NCBI GenBank assembly: GCA_021800645.1
Contig: JAJYYT010000029.1
Location: forward strand, 1-11,651
Source of the DNA: Actinomycetes bacterium
GTDB lineage: Bacteria > Actinomycetota > Acidimicrobiia > Acidimicrobiales > RAAP-2
DNA length: 11,651 nt
Reading direction: 5' to 3'
The position numbers and the translations under genes were made by a program. Each line of letters opens with the position of its first letter. The first letter of the stretch is position 1. The notes beneath the pieces were generated by a model. That model was not told where the DNA came from. It saw nothing but the letters and a program-made list of their open reading frames with translations, and ran no database searches. This document shows positions 5,699 to 11,651 of the stretch, one piece after another.

Positions 5699-7937
5699 CC
5701 AATTGGCCCACCCCTCGCCCGGAGCCGCGTCTCGAGAGATCGAAGCGGTCGAGGTTCATCACCTTGTCCCATGCCGCGACGAAGTCGCGTGCGAACTTCT
5801 CCTTTGCGTCGTCGCTCGCGTACACCTCCGAGACGGCCCGGAGCTCGGAGCTCGATCCGAAGACCAGGTCGACGGCCGTGGCGGTCCACCTGCGCACGCC
5901 GCTCGAGCGGTCGTTGCCCTCGTAGACGTGCTCGGACGCGGCTGCGGGCTTCCATTCGGTCGCCATGTCGAGCAGGTTCACGAAGAAGTCGTTCGTCAGG
6001 GTCCCGGGACGTTCGGTGAGGACTCCGTGCTTCGATCGGCCGACGTTGGCGTCGAGGGCCCGCAGCCCGCCGACCAGCACCGCCGTCTCCGGGACGGTCA
6101 GGCCGAGCATGCAGGCCCGCTCGACGAGCAGCTGCTCGGGCACCAGCTTCTCCCCCGCCCGCAGGTAATTCCGGAAGCCGTCGGCCCGGGGCTCGAGCAC
6201 GGCGAAGGACGCCACGTCGGTCTGCTCCTGGGACGCATCGGTGCGTCCCGGCGCGAACGGGACCTCGACGTCGTAGCCCGCGTCCCTCGCGGCCTGCTCC
6301 ACGGCCGCGCAGCCGCCCAGGACGATCAGGTCCGCGAGGGACACCGACGCGCCTCCTGGATGAGCGTCGTTGAAGACCTGCTGGATGCGCTCGAGGACCC
6401 CGAGCACCTTTGCCAGCTCGTCCGGTTCGTTCACCTCCCAGTCCTTCTGCGGCGCAAGTCGGATGCGCGCGCCGTTCGCGCCCCCGCGCTTGTCGGTGCT
6501 CCGGAAGCTCGCCGCGGCCCCCCACGCGGTCGACACGAGCCGGGAGATGGACAAGCCGGACGAGAGGATCTTCGCTTTGAGCACGGCGATCTCCTCTACG
6601 CCGATCAACGGGTGGTCCACCGGGGGCACCGGGTCCTGCCACAGCTGCGGCTCGGGGACCCAGGGTCCGAGATAGCGCGACAGCGGCCCCATGTCCCGAT
6701 GGAGCAGCTTGAACCAGGCCTTCCCGAAGGCCTCGGCCAGCTGATCGGGGTGCTCGTGGAACCGCCTGGCGATCGGCTCGTAGATCGGGTCTGCCTTCAG
6801 CGCGAGGTCCGTCGTGAGCATCATCGGCGCATGGCGCTTCGACGGGTCGTGGGCATCGGGCACCGTGCCCCGTGCCGCCGGATCCGCCGGCGTCCACTGT
6901 TTCGCGCCCGAGGGGCTGGTCGTGAGCTCCCAGTCGTAGCCGAACAGGTTCTCCAGGAACCCGTTGTCCCACCTCGTGGGCTCGCGGGTCCACGCCCCCT
7001 CCAGCCCGCTCGTCCACGTCGCCGCGCCGGCGCCGTCACCGCAGCTGTTCTTCCACCCGAGCCCCTGCTGCTCGACTGGCGCGGCCTCCGGCTCGGGTCC
7101 GATGCAGCCTGCGTCGACCGCGCCGTGGGCCTTGCCGAAGGTGTGGCCGCCGACGATGAGCGCGACGGTCTCCTCGTCGTCCATCCCCATCCTGGCGAAC
7201 GACTGGCGGATGTGCTGCGCTGCGAGCAGCGGGTCCGGGTTGCCGCCCGGACCTTCGGGGTTCACGTAGATCATGCCCATCTGGTCGGCGCCGAACGGCC
7301 CCTCGATGCGTCCCTCGGCGTCGTGGCGCTCGTCCGCGAGCCACGTGCGCTCGGGACCCCAGTCGATCTCCTCTGGCTCCCAGATGTCTTGGCGGCCGAA
7401 CCCGAAACCGAACGTGTGGAACCCCATGGCCTCGTACGCGCAGTTGCCGGCGAAGAGGAGCAGGTCGGCCCAGGAGACCTTGCGGCCGTACCTGCGCTTG
7501 ACCGGCCACAGCAGCCGACGGGCCTTGTCGAGACCCACGTTTGTCGGCCAGCTGTTGAGCGGGGCGAACCGCTGCGCGCCCGTGCCGCCCCCGCCCCGTC
7601 CGTCGTGGATCCGGTAGGTGCCCGCGGCGTGCCAGCTCATCCGGATGAACAGGGGTCCGTAGTTGCCGAAGTCGGCGGGCCACCAGTCCTGCGATCTCGT
7701 CATCACCTCGATCACGTCCCGCTTCAACGCGTCGAAGTCCAAGGTCTCGAGCTCTGCGGCGTAGTCGAAGTGCTCGCCCAGGGGGCTGGCCTGCGGGGCA
7801 CGGGGCCGCAGCACGCTCAGGTCCGGCTGGTTCGGCCACCAGTCCTTGCTCGTGGCCGGCCGGGCAGCGGGCGTGGGCTGGGTGGTCGGGCGGGTGGTCG
7901 GGCGGGTGGTCGGGCTCTCGTCCATGGCGCCGCTCAT
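5694..7937 (-). CDS. katG: Catalase-peroxidase KatG
   Basis: A 747-aa cytoplasmic haem enzyme that removes hydrogen peroxide by catalase and peroxidase reactions, full length for the family. The distal triad is Arg99-Trp102-His103 in [11 protein letters not shown], and the proximal haem ligand is His265 in [10 protein letters not shown]. Trp102, Tyr224 ([10 protein letters not shown]) and Met250 (RMGMDDEE) are the residues that form the covalent Trp-Tyr-Met adduct needed for catalase activity. Ser310 in TSGLEG corresponds to Mycobacterium tuberculosis Ser315 by the same 5-residue offset. A second, non-haem peroxidase-like domain fills the C-terminal half. ATG 7937 has a strong Shine-Dalgarno AAGGAGG six to seven nt upstream. 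Residues 10-22 are a Thr-Arg-Pro repeat not needed for catalysis. It is transcribed divergently from the Fur regulator, with palindromes in its probable promoter, so peroxide-dependent derepression is likely. Confidence 0.98.
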   Translation of the reverse strand: MSGAMDESPTTRPTTRPTTQPTPAARPATSKDWWPNQPDLSVLRPRAPQASPLGEHFDYAAELETLDFDALKRDVIEVMTRSQDWWPADFGNYGPLFIRMSWHAAGTYRIHDGRGGGGTGAQRFAPLNSWPTNVGLDKARRLLWPVKRRYGRKVSWADLLLFAGNCAYEAMGFHTFGFGFGRQDIWEPEEIDWGPERTWLADERHDAEGRIEGPFGADQMGMIYVNPEGPGGNPDPLLAAQHIRQSFARMGMDDEETVALIVGGHTFGKAHGAVDAGCIGPEPEAAPVEQQGLGWKNSCGDGAGAATWTSGLEGAWTREPTRWDNGFLENLFGYDWELTTSPSGAKQWTPADPAARGTVPDAHDPSKRHAPMMLTTDLALKADPIYEPIARRFHEHPDQLAEAFGKAWFKLLHRDMGPLSRYLGPWVPEPQLWQDPVPPVDHPLIGVEEIAVLKAKILSSGLSISRLVSTAWGAAASFRSTDKRGGANGARIRLAPQKDWEVNEPDELAKVLGVLERIQQVFNDAHPGGASVSLADLIVLGGCAAVEQAARDAGYDVEVPFAPGRTDASQEQTDVASFAVLEPRADGFRNYLRAGEKLVPEQLLVERACMLGLTVPETAVLVGGLRALDANVGRSKHGVLTERPGTLTNDFFVNLLDMATEWKPAAASEHVYEGNDRSSGVRRWTATAVDLVFGSSSELRAVSEVYASDDAKEKFARDFVAAWDKVMNLDRFDLSRRGSGRGVGQLA
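7880..7915. repeat. 12-bp unit repeated three times in the katG N-terminal codons
   Basis: GGGTGGTCGGGC is repeated exactly three times (7880-7891, 7892-7903, 7904-7915). In the katG frame this encodes a TTRP-type tetrapeptide repeat before the conserved peroxidase fold. It is an in-frame microsatellite likely to vary in copy number without disrupting the enzyme. Confidence 0.85.
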
Positions 7938-7941
7938 GTGG

Positions 7942-7950
7942 TTCCTCCTT
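7942..7950 (-). promoter_or_regulatory. Strong ribosome binding site of katG
   Basis: On the minus strand AAGGAGGAA precedes the katG ATG (7937) by a few nt. It contains the full AAGGAGG core and fixes the katG start. Confidence 0.8.
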
Positions 7951-7958
7951 CGGTGATG

Positions 7959-8001
7959 GGTCGGTGAGGTCGGTCACGCCGGGCAGGTCGGTGAGGTCGG
8001 T
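7959..8001. repeat. 27-bp-spaced direct repeat in the katG leader
   Basis: GGTCGGTGAGGTCGGT occurs at 7959-7974 and again exactly at 7986-8001. Both lie between the probable katG promoter and the katG ribosome site, inside the presumed 5' untranslated region of about 100 nt. Each copy is itself built of GGTCGGT halves. In one minus-strand frame starting at ATG 8022 it would encode TDLTD repeats, but that frame overlaps katG and then looks like a shadow. The role is unknown. Confidence 0.75.
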
Positions 8002-8032
8002 GGCCTGGCCATCGTCCTGCATCCAGGATCGA

Positions 8033-8086
8033 CATTGTCCTATGTCTACAATGAGACTTAGTCTTTGTCTAGATTGCTTCTAACAT
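8033..8086. promoter_or_regulatory. katG-fur divergent promoter/operator region
   Basis: An AT-rich island in GC-rich sequence between the divergent genes. AGACT-T-AGTCT (8054-8064) is a perfect 5-1-5 palindrome, and CATTGT (8033-8038) pairs with ACAATG (8048-8053) across 9 nt. For katG, TAGACA (8071-8066) and TAGACA (8048-8043), 17 nt apart on the minus strand, could be -35/-10 elements. They would place the palindrome between them, where repressor binding would block transcription. For fur, TTAGTC (8058-8063) and TAACAT (8081-8086) are also 17 nt apart. The boxes are my reading; Fur-family proteins are known to bind AT-rich palindromes and often autoregulate. Confidence 0.6.
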
Positions 8087-8121
8087 TCGATGCAAGAGAT
8101 GTCAAGGGGTACCCTGGGTCC

Positions 8122-8757
8122 GTGACGGTCGACCTGCTCACCCGTCTGAGGGCGCGCGACTGGCGCTTGAGCGCCCAGCGACGCGCCGTCGCACAGGTGC
8201 TCGTCGGCGAGCACGTCCACCTGACCGCCGAGCAGGTGCACGACCTCGCCAGAGAGCGGCTCCCCGAGATCAGCAGGGCGACCGTCTACAACACGCTGAA
8301 CGAGCTCGTCGCCATGGGGGAGCTCCTGGAGGTCGACGTCGCCGGTGGGCCGAAGCGCTACGACCCGAACACCGCCGTCCGCCATGACCACCTGGTGTGC
8401 GAAGGTTGCCAGACGATCCGGGACGTGCCGCGCTCAGGGCCGCTGCCCGCGCTCGCCGAGGACGCGCGCGGAGGGTTCCGTGTGACCGGGGCGGAGATCA
8501 CGTACCGAGGCCTCTGCCCCACCTGCGCCGAGCGCGCCCTCGAGGGGACGCACTCGGCCGGATCGGCCGCCGGCGGGCGCGGCGGCGCCCCAGACGGCCC
8601 TGCCTTCCTGCTCACGAGCGCGGAACGGCCAGGCGAAAGAAGAGAAGTCCGTCCTCCTCGAGGAGGTGGACGATCTCGAGCTCGAGCGGTCGAGCAAGCT
8701 CCGGCCCGGTCACCAGACGCGGACCGTCCCCGGCGACGAGGCGCGGGGGCATCGTGA
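8122..8757 (+). CDS. Fur-family regulator, FurA/PerR-like, with C-terminal extension
   Basis: A DNA-binding metal sensor, probably the repressor of katG. From GTG 8122 the protein is 211 aa, of which about 140 form the normal Fur fold. The winged helix includes LTAEQVHDLARERLPEISRATVYNTLNEL (34-62). RYDPNTAVRHDHLVC carries Asp81, His88 and His90. CEGC (93-96) and CPTC (132-135) are the two CxxC pairs of the structural zinc site. Asp81 in RYD fits the peroxide-sensing FurA/PerR type better than glutamate-type iron Fur, but this is inference. The frame is open from a TTG at 8065, which would overlap the operator. GTG 8122, with AAGGGG about 12 nt upstream, fits the family N-terminus better. Residues beyond about 140 are Arg/Gly/Pro-rich and unlike Fur, and the last 146 bp lie antisense to the reductase gene. 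Confidence 0.92.
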   Translation: MTVDLLTRLRARDWRLSAQRRAVAQVLVGEHVHLTAEQVHDLARERLPEISRATVYNTLNELVAMGELLEVDVAGGPKRYDPNTAVRHDHLVCEGCQTIRDVPRSGPLPALAEDARGGFRVTGAEITYRGLCPTCAERALEGTHSAGSAAGGRGGAPDGPAFLLTSAERPGERREVRPPRGGGRSRARAVEQAPARSPDADRPRRRGAGAS

Positions 8758-9361
8758 GGCACAGCTCGTCGAGCAGCCCTGCTCTGAGCACGGCTGAGTT
8801 CAGGGTCGGCCCGCCTTCCAGGAGCACCGAGCGGTGGCCGGCGCGGCCCAGGTGCTCGAGAACGAGACGCGGATCCACACGCTCTTCGCCTGCCACCACC
8901 ACGTTGGCGACGCGCTGAGCACGCTCGCCGATCCGCCGGCGGGCGGCGCCGGCGACGAAGACGAGCGGCCGCACCTCGGCGTCGGTGAAGAACGATGCCC
9001 GCCAGTCGAGGTCGCCAGACCCGGTGACCACGGCGATCGGCGGCACCGGCGAGCGGCCCTCGGAGATACGGCGCACGCGCAGGTCGTCGTCGAGGCGCGC
9101 CGGGCCGTACCGCTCGGAGCGCACCGTCCCGGCTCCGACGAGGACCACGTCGGCCAGCGATCGCAGCACGTGGAACACGCGCCGGTCGGCGGGGCCGCCG
9201 AGCGGGCCCGAGCGACCCTGCACCGAGGTCACCCCGTCGAGGGTCGAGACCATGTTGCAGCGGACGAAGGGGGTGCGGACTGCACGCGCCGGAAGCGCGT
9301 ACGCCTCGAAAAGGTCCACGGCGGACATCGGCGACAAAGGTGGCGGGAGGAGCGATCTCAC
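8612..9361 (-). CDS. RibD C-terminal-domain (pyrimidine reductase / dihydrofolate-reductase-like) protein
   Basis: A 249-aa NADPH-dependent reductase-fold protein of the RibD_C family (PF01872). Signatures are FVRCNMVSTLDG (32-43), GRSGPLGGPADRRVF (49-63), LVGAGTVRSERYGP (74-87) and LLEGGPTLN (180-188). The full-length RibD deaminase domain is absent, so this is the lone reductase form common in actinomycetes. A role in riboflavin-type 5-amino-6-ribosylamino-uracil reduction is possible but not proven. GTG 9361 is chosen because VRSLLPPPLSP matches the usual start of this family. The frame is open further upstream to 9481, but that part is Arg-rich and looks non-coding. No strong ribosome site is seen. 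Its 3' end overlaps the tail of fur on the opposite strand. Confidence 0.88.
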   Translation of the reverse strand: MRSLLPPPLSPMSAVDLFEAYALPARAVRTPFVRCNMVSTLDGVTSVQGRSGPLGGPADRRVFHVLRSLADVVLVGAGTVRSERYGPARLDDDLRVRRISEGRSPVPPIAVVTGSGDLDWRASFFTDAEVRPLVFVAGAARRRIGERAQRVANVVVAGEERVDPRLVLEHLGRAGHRSVLLEGGPTLNSAVLRAGLLDELCLTMPPRLVAGDGPRLVTGPELARPLELEIVHLLEEDGLLFFRLAVPRS

Positions 9362-9426
9362 GCCTGTGACATTGCCAGCTCCGAGCTGACGCCGCTCCGG
9401 TCGAGGCGGCGGGCGTCCACCTCGAC

Positions 9427-9621
9427 GTGTACGTCGACGCCGACAGGGACGTCGACTGCGTGGCAGCGATCCTGTACGCATTGGACCAATGCTCCGGGTC
9501 GGCTGCGGTCATCGGCGTCGAAGACGACCCCGACCGGCGCGCGATCGTCGGCGCACCGCTGCAGCTCGTCCGCCAGGACCACCACGCGGTGATCCTCGTC
9601 CCGGCGTCGACGTCTCTCTGA
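9427..9621 (+). CDS. Small hypothetical protein (64 aa), start uncertain
   Basis: I do not recognise this ORF. It reads as a compact alternating strand-helix-strand pattern: VYVDADRDVDCVAAILYALD, then AAVIGVEDDPDRRAIVG, then QLVRQDHHAVILVPA. This suggests a real small alpha/beta protein instead of an antisense shadow. The frame is open upstream to a TGA at 9367-9369, but GTG 9427 is the only usual start codon within it and it has no clear ribosome site. It is divergent from the reductase, 65 nt away. A GC-rich hairpin lies about 45 nt after its stop. Confidence 0.4.
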   Translation: MYVDADRDVDCVAAILYALDQCSGSAAVIGVEDDPDRRAIVGAPLQLVRQDHHAVILVPASTSL

Positions 9622-9666
9622 CGTGACCTCAACTGATACGAGCGGCCCTCCGGCTGCGGCAGGAAC

Positions 9667-9686
9667 CTGCGCGCAAGAGCGCGCAG
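9667..9686 (+). terminator. GC-rich stem-loop downstream of the small ORF
   Basis: CTGCGCGC (9667-9674), loop AAGA and GCGCGCAG (9679-9686) form a perfect 8-bp stem with a tetraloop. There is no T-run after it. It lies between the small ORF and the universal stress protein, so a terminator of the U-less type is possible. Confidence 0.45.
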
Positions 9687-9762
9687 AGGTGCAGCGGGGC
9701 GTGCCGCTGGAACGTGACACAATGCCCTGTCCAAGTGCCGGCAGGCGACGTAGGAAGTGGTC

Positions 9763-10221
9763 ATGACCATCTCAGATGCCCCGCATGCAGATGCCAAACC
9801 GGTGGTCGTCGGCGTCGACGGCTCCGAGAATTCGAAGAGGGCGCTGGCCTGGGCGGCCCGCTACGCCGCGTTGACCGGCACGCCCCTTCTGGTGATGGCC
9901 GTCTGGCACCCCCCTACGAGCTACGGATGGACAGTGTCGATGCCCGTTGGCTGGGACCCGGAGACAGACACGAGGGAGGTGCTCGAGCGCGAGGTGAAGG
10001 AGGTGCTGGGAACCGAGCTCCCGACGACCGTCAGCCTTTCCGTCGTCGAGGGACCACCCAGCAAGGTGCTCGCGGAAGCGTCCGACCACGCGTCGCTCAT
10101 CGTCGTGGGGAGCCGGGGGCGTGGCGAGTTCGCCGGCATGCTCCTCGGCTCGGTGAGCGCGTTCGTGACCACGCACGCGCACTGTCCCGTCGTGGTCGTA
10201 CGCGACGGCACTGAGGGCTGA
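9763..10221 (+). CDS. Universal stress protein (UspA family)
   Basis: A single-domain 152-aa cytoplasmic Usp. The N-terminal strand VVVGVDGSENSKRALAWAARYA (14-35) holds the ATP-contacting Asp19. The family ATP-binding pattern G-2x-G-9x-G(S/T) is present as GSRG (116-119) followed by GS at 129-130. This places it with nucleotide-binding Usps, which act in dormancy, oxidative or starvation stress. ATG 9763 is chosen over GTG 9757 because AGGA at 9752-9755 is then correctly spaced. It appears monocistronic. Confidence 0.93.
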   Translation: MTISDAPHADAKPVVVGVDGSENSKRALAWAARYAALTGTPLLVMAVWHPPTSYGWTVSMPVGWDPETDTREVLEREVKEVLGTELPTTVSLSVVEGPPSKVLAEASDHASLIVVGSRGRGEFAGMLLGSVSAFVTTHAHCPVVVVRDGTEG

Positions 10222-10407
10222 GCCTGAGCCAGATCCGTGAACCTATCCGTGTGTTGATGACCAGCCGCCACGAACGAATGTAGCCACTGACCTGCGGCTT
10301 CGTCATCTCCTGCCCACCGTCACCGGCGCTGATCGCACGCCGTTATCGCCCACGATGGGGGAGCAATGGGAGATCAACGGGGGATCCGCGAGGCGACGGC
10401 GACCTGC

Positions 10408-10416
10408 TGGTATGAT
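10408..10416 (+). promoter_or_regulatory. Extended -10 promoter for a leaderless vapBC mRNA
   Basis: TGG followed by TATGAT (10411-10416) gives an extended -10 element (TGn then a near-consensus hexamer). Transcription would begin about 7 nt later, at or next to the ATG at 10423. No Shine-Dalgarno precedes that ATG, which agrees with leaderless translation, common in actinomycetes. Confidence 0.65.
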
Positions 10417-10422
10417 GGCGGT

Positions 10423-10650
10423 ATGACCACGAAGATCGCCATCAGCCTCCCGGACGAAGTGCTCGCAAGCGCACGTCGGGCGGTCGACGAGGGCCGAGCG
10501 AGCTCGCTCTCCGGTTACATCGCATCCACGCTCGCCGAGCGCCAGGACTACGAGGACCTGGCAGCACTTCTCGCCGAGATGGCTGCAGAAACGGGCGGAC
10601 CATCCGACGAAGACCGGCGCTGGGCGCGACGAGCTCTGGGTCTCGACTGA
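10423..10650 (+). CDS. vapB: VapB-like ribbon-helix-helix antitoxin
   Basis: A 75-aa protein. MTTKIAISLPDEVLASARRAV is the strand and first helix of a ribbon-helix-helix DNA-binding domain, and SLSGYIASTLAERQDYEDLAALLAEM continues it. The acidic C-terminal stretch (ETGGPSDEDRRWARRALGLD) is the usual toxin-wrapping part. It neutralises the PIN toxin that follows and probably represses its own promoter. The reading frame stays open to an upstream ATG at 10366, but the promoter at 10408-10416 and the family N-terminus favour 10423. Its TGA overlaps the toxin ATG by one base (TGATG), so the two are translationally coupled. Confidence 0.88.
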   Translation: MTTKIAISLPDEVLASARRAVDEGRASSLSGYIASTLAERQDYEDLAALLAEMAAETGGPSDEDRRWARRALGLD

Positions 10651-11027
10651 TGCCGGGCGTCACGCTCGATACCGGAGCCTTGATCGCCATCGAACGGGCT
10701 GATCGAAAGATGCAGGCGCTACTCGACGAAGCGCACGCGGCTGGACTCCCTCTCGACATCCCGGCCGGCCCGTTGGCTCAGGCATGGCGGTCGGGTCCGC
10801 GCCAAGTCCGCCTCGCAAGGACGCTGCACCTCGCCAACGTCACCGTCCCTCCCCTCGATGAACCGAACGCCAAGGCCGCCGGCATCCTGTGTGGGAAGCG
10901 AGGTACTCGCGATCCCATCGACGCGAGCGTGGTGCTCAATGCACGCCGGCGCGACCAAAGCATCATCACCAGCGACCCGGCTGACCTCCGCCATCTCGAC
11001 GCCCACGTTCGCATCATCGAGATATAG
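10650..11027 (+). CDS. vapC: VapC-like PIN-domain ribonuclease toxin
   Basis: A 125-aa PIN-domain protein. The Mg-binding acidic residues are Asp7 in LDTGALIAIER, Glu15 in the same segment, Asp91 (with Asp88 nearby) in TRDPIDASVVL, and Asp109 in ITSDPADL. PIN toxins cleave RNA, often tRNA or rRNA, to stop growth when the antitoxin is lost. Length and gene order (antitoxin first, 1-nt overlap) are those of a VapBC operon. It looks intact. Confidence 0.9.
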   Translation: MPGVTLDTGALIAIERADRKMQALLDEAHAAGLPLDIPAGPLAQAWRSGPRQVRLARTLHLANVTVPPLDEPNAKAAGILCGKRGTRDPIDASVVLNARRRDQSIITSDPADLRHLDAHVRIIEI

Positions 11028-11102
11028 GCACAGACCCGGCGGTTGGGGCTGCCACCGCAGGCGCCTTCCTGCCCGAGTGGGGAGCTCGAGTCCGGGTGGA
11101 CG

Positions 11103-11507
11103 TCAGGAAGTTCGTGCGCCCGGCGAGCGCACCGCGAGCCCGGCCGACTGCGCCCTGGCGGCAAGCTCGGCGTCGTAGGTGACGATCTCGTCGCTGCCGA
11201 TCCGCAGCGCGACCGCGAGATGGATGGCGTCGTTCGAGCGCAGCGGCGCGTGCGTCCCGGCGGCGAGCAGGTCACCTCGGGTGAGGTCGACCAGGCTCAC
11301 CGTGTCGAGCACGGAGCACACCGCGTCGAGGTCAACTTCACGGGGGTGCCGGCCGGCCGCGCAGTGCATCTCGGTGTGGAGCAACCACGACGAGACGAGC
11401 CGCCGGTCGTCGTCGGAAGCCAGCTCGTCGACGAGCGCGTCGGACTCTGCTTCCTCGATGACCAGCTTCATCGCCGCCGAGGTGTCCAGGTAGACGGTCC
11501 GCACCAC
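11103..11507 (-). CDS. vapC: VapC-like PIN-domain toxin of a second toxin-antitoxin pair
   Basis: A 134-aa PIN-domain protein from GTG 11507 (a second GTG follows directly at 11504). Catalytic acids are Asp8 in YLDTSAAMKL, Glu46 in LLHTEMHCA, Asp93 in RSNDAIHLAVAL and Asp112 in TYDAEL. It belongs to a different VapC branch from the plus-strand toxin: the Glu is in an internal helix and the NDAIHLA motif is present. It converges on that toxin with 75 nt between them. The upstream antitoxin stop lies 3 nt before its start, with GAGGA in the overlap region as the likely ribosome site. Confidence 0.9.
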   Translation of the reverse strand: MVRTVYLDTSAAMKLVIEEAESDALVDELASDDDRRLVSSWLLHTEMHCAAGRHPREVDLDAVCSVLDTVSLVDLTRGDLLAAGTHAPLRSNDAIHLAVALRIGSDEIVTYDAELAARAQSAGLAVRSPGARTS

Positions 11508-11510
11508 TCC

Positions 11511-11651
11511 TCACCATCGCCCGCGAAGGTCGTCCACGATCTCCTCGCTGGACTTCCCACCTCGGCGTCGGGCGATCGATCGCAGGCCGGAGGGTGGGCG
11601 ACGGGCAACACGGACCTGTCCTCGAGACACGAGCCCAGTGAACAGGTCCGT
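11511..11651 (-). CDS. Phd/YefM-type antitoxin, C-terminal part only (cut by window edge)
   Basis: Reading leftward from the window edge, 46 in-frame codons end at TGA 11513-11511. The sequence runs from TDLFTGLVSRGQVRVARRPP to KSSEEIVDDLRGRW. The pattern of a short helix, VRVARRP and a terminal SSEEIVDDLR helix is the toxin-binding tail of Phd-like VapB antitoxins. It is directly upstream of a PIN toxin on the same strand, 3 nt apart. The N-terminal DNA-binding domain must lie to the right of the window. Confidence 0.75.
   Translation of the reverse strand, partial: TDLFTGLVSRGQVRVARRPPSGLRSIARRRGGKSSEEIVDDLRGRW

Noticed and set aside
5703..7967. 754-aa plus-strand frame opposite katG
   Set aside because: katG on the minus strand has all catalytic residues and a strong ribosome site; the opposite frame has no recognisable domain.
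8065..8121. TTG 8065 as the fur start
   Set aside because: It would place the coding sequence over the probable operator/promoter and adds 19 residues not typical of the family.
10222..10407. Possible mobile-element remnant in the gap before vapBC
   Set aside because: No transposase motif, terminal repeats or target duplication could be identified; only a short minus-strand frame without recognisable similarity.
11610..11651. Perfect 10-bp inverted repeat ACGGACCTGT/ACAGGTCCGT at the window end, considered as an insertion-sequence end or attachment site
   Set aside because: It lies inside the antitoxin reading frame, and an inverted pair of this length is expected by chance about once in a window of this size and composition.

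Overview
The window comes from a high-GC bacterium, almost certainly an actinomycete in the broad sense (Actinomycetota; lineage not resolvable from the sequence). Codons end mostly in G or C, GTG starts are common, and the families present (LigD/Ku end joining, FurA-like regulator with KatG, actinobacterial pyrimidine-reductase-like RibD_C protein, VapBC pairs) are typical of that phylum.

Region 1 (1-4867) is a bacterial non-homologous end-joining (NHEJ) locus in two divergent arms. The rightward arm is ku (4055-4867). The leftward arm holds an unidentified small gene (about 3797-3354), a ligD gene encoding only the 3'-phosphoesterase and ATP-dependent ligase domains (3323-1962), a separate LigD-type polymerase/primase gene (ending at 920), and an amidohydrolase whose ATG overlaps the polymerase stop codon (923 to beyond the left edge). 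The polymerase is thus a separate protein instead of part of one three-domain LigD. An array of 18-bp repeats lies at the polymerase 5' end.

Region 2 (4868-9361) deals mainly with oxidative stress. katG (7937-5694, minus) is followed by a HAD-family phosphatase (5626-4874, minus), which ends 6 nt from the end of ku. Divergent from katG is a Fur-family regulator (8122-8757, plus). The short AT-rich stretch between them (about 8030-8095) contains palindromes and a plausible katG promoter, as expected for a peroxide-responsive operator. The fur reading frame runs 146 bp into the convergent RibD_C-type reductase gene (9361-8612, minus).

Region 3 (9362-11651) holds a short unidentified ORF (9427-9621), a universal stress protein (9763-10221), a 201-nt gap in which I recognise no gene before the promoter of the next operon, and two convergent toxin-antitoxin pairs. 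The first is a VapBC pair on the plus strand (10423-11027), apparently transcribed as a leaderless mRNA. The second is a PIN toxin on the minus strand (11507-11103) preceded by the C-terminal end of a Phd-like antitoxin that is cut by the right edge of the window.

No rRNA, tRNA, CRISPR array, transposase or phage gene was recognised. Most genes belong to known families. The most unusual points are the split LigD with its ambiguous start sites and repeats, and the fur/reductase 3' overlap.
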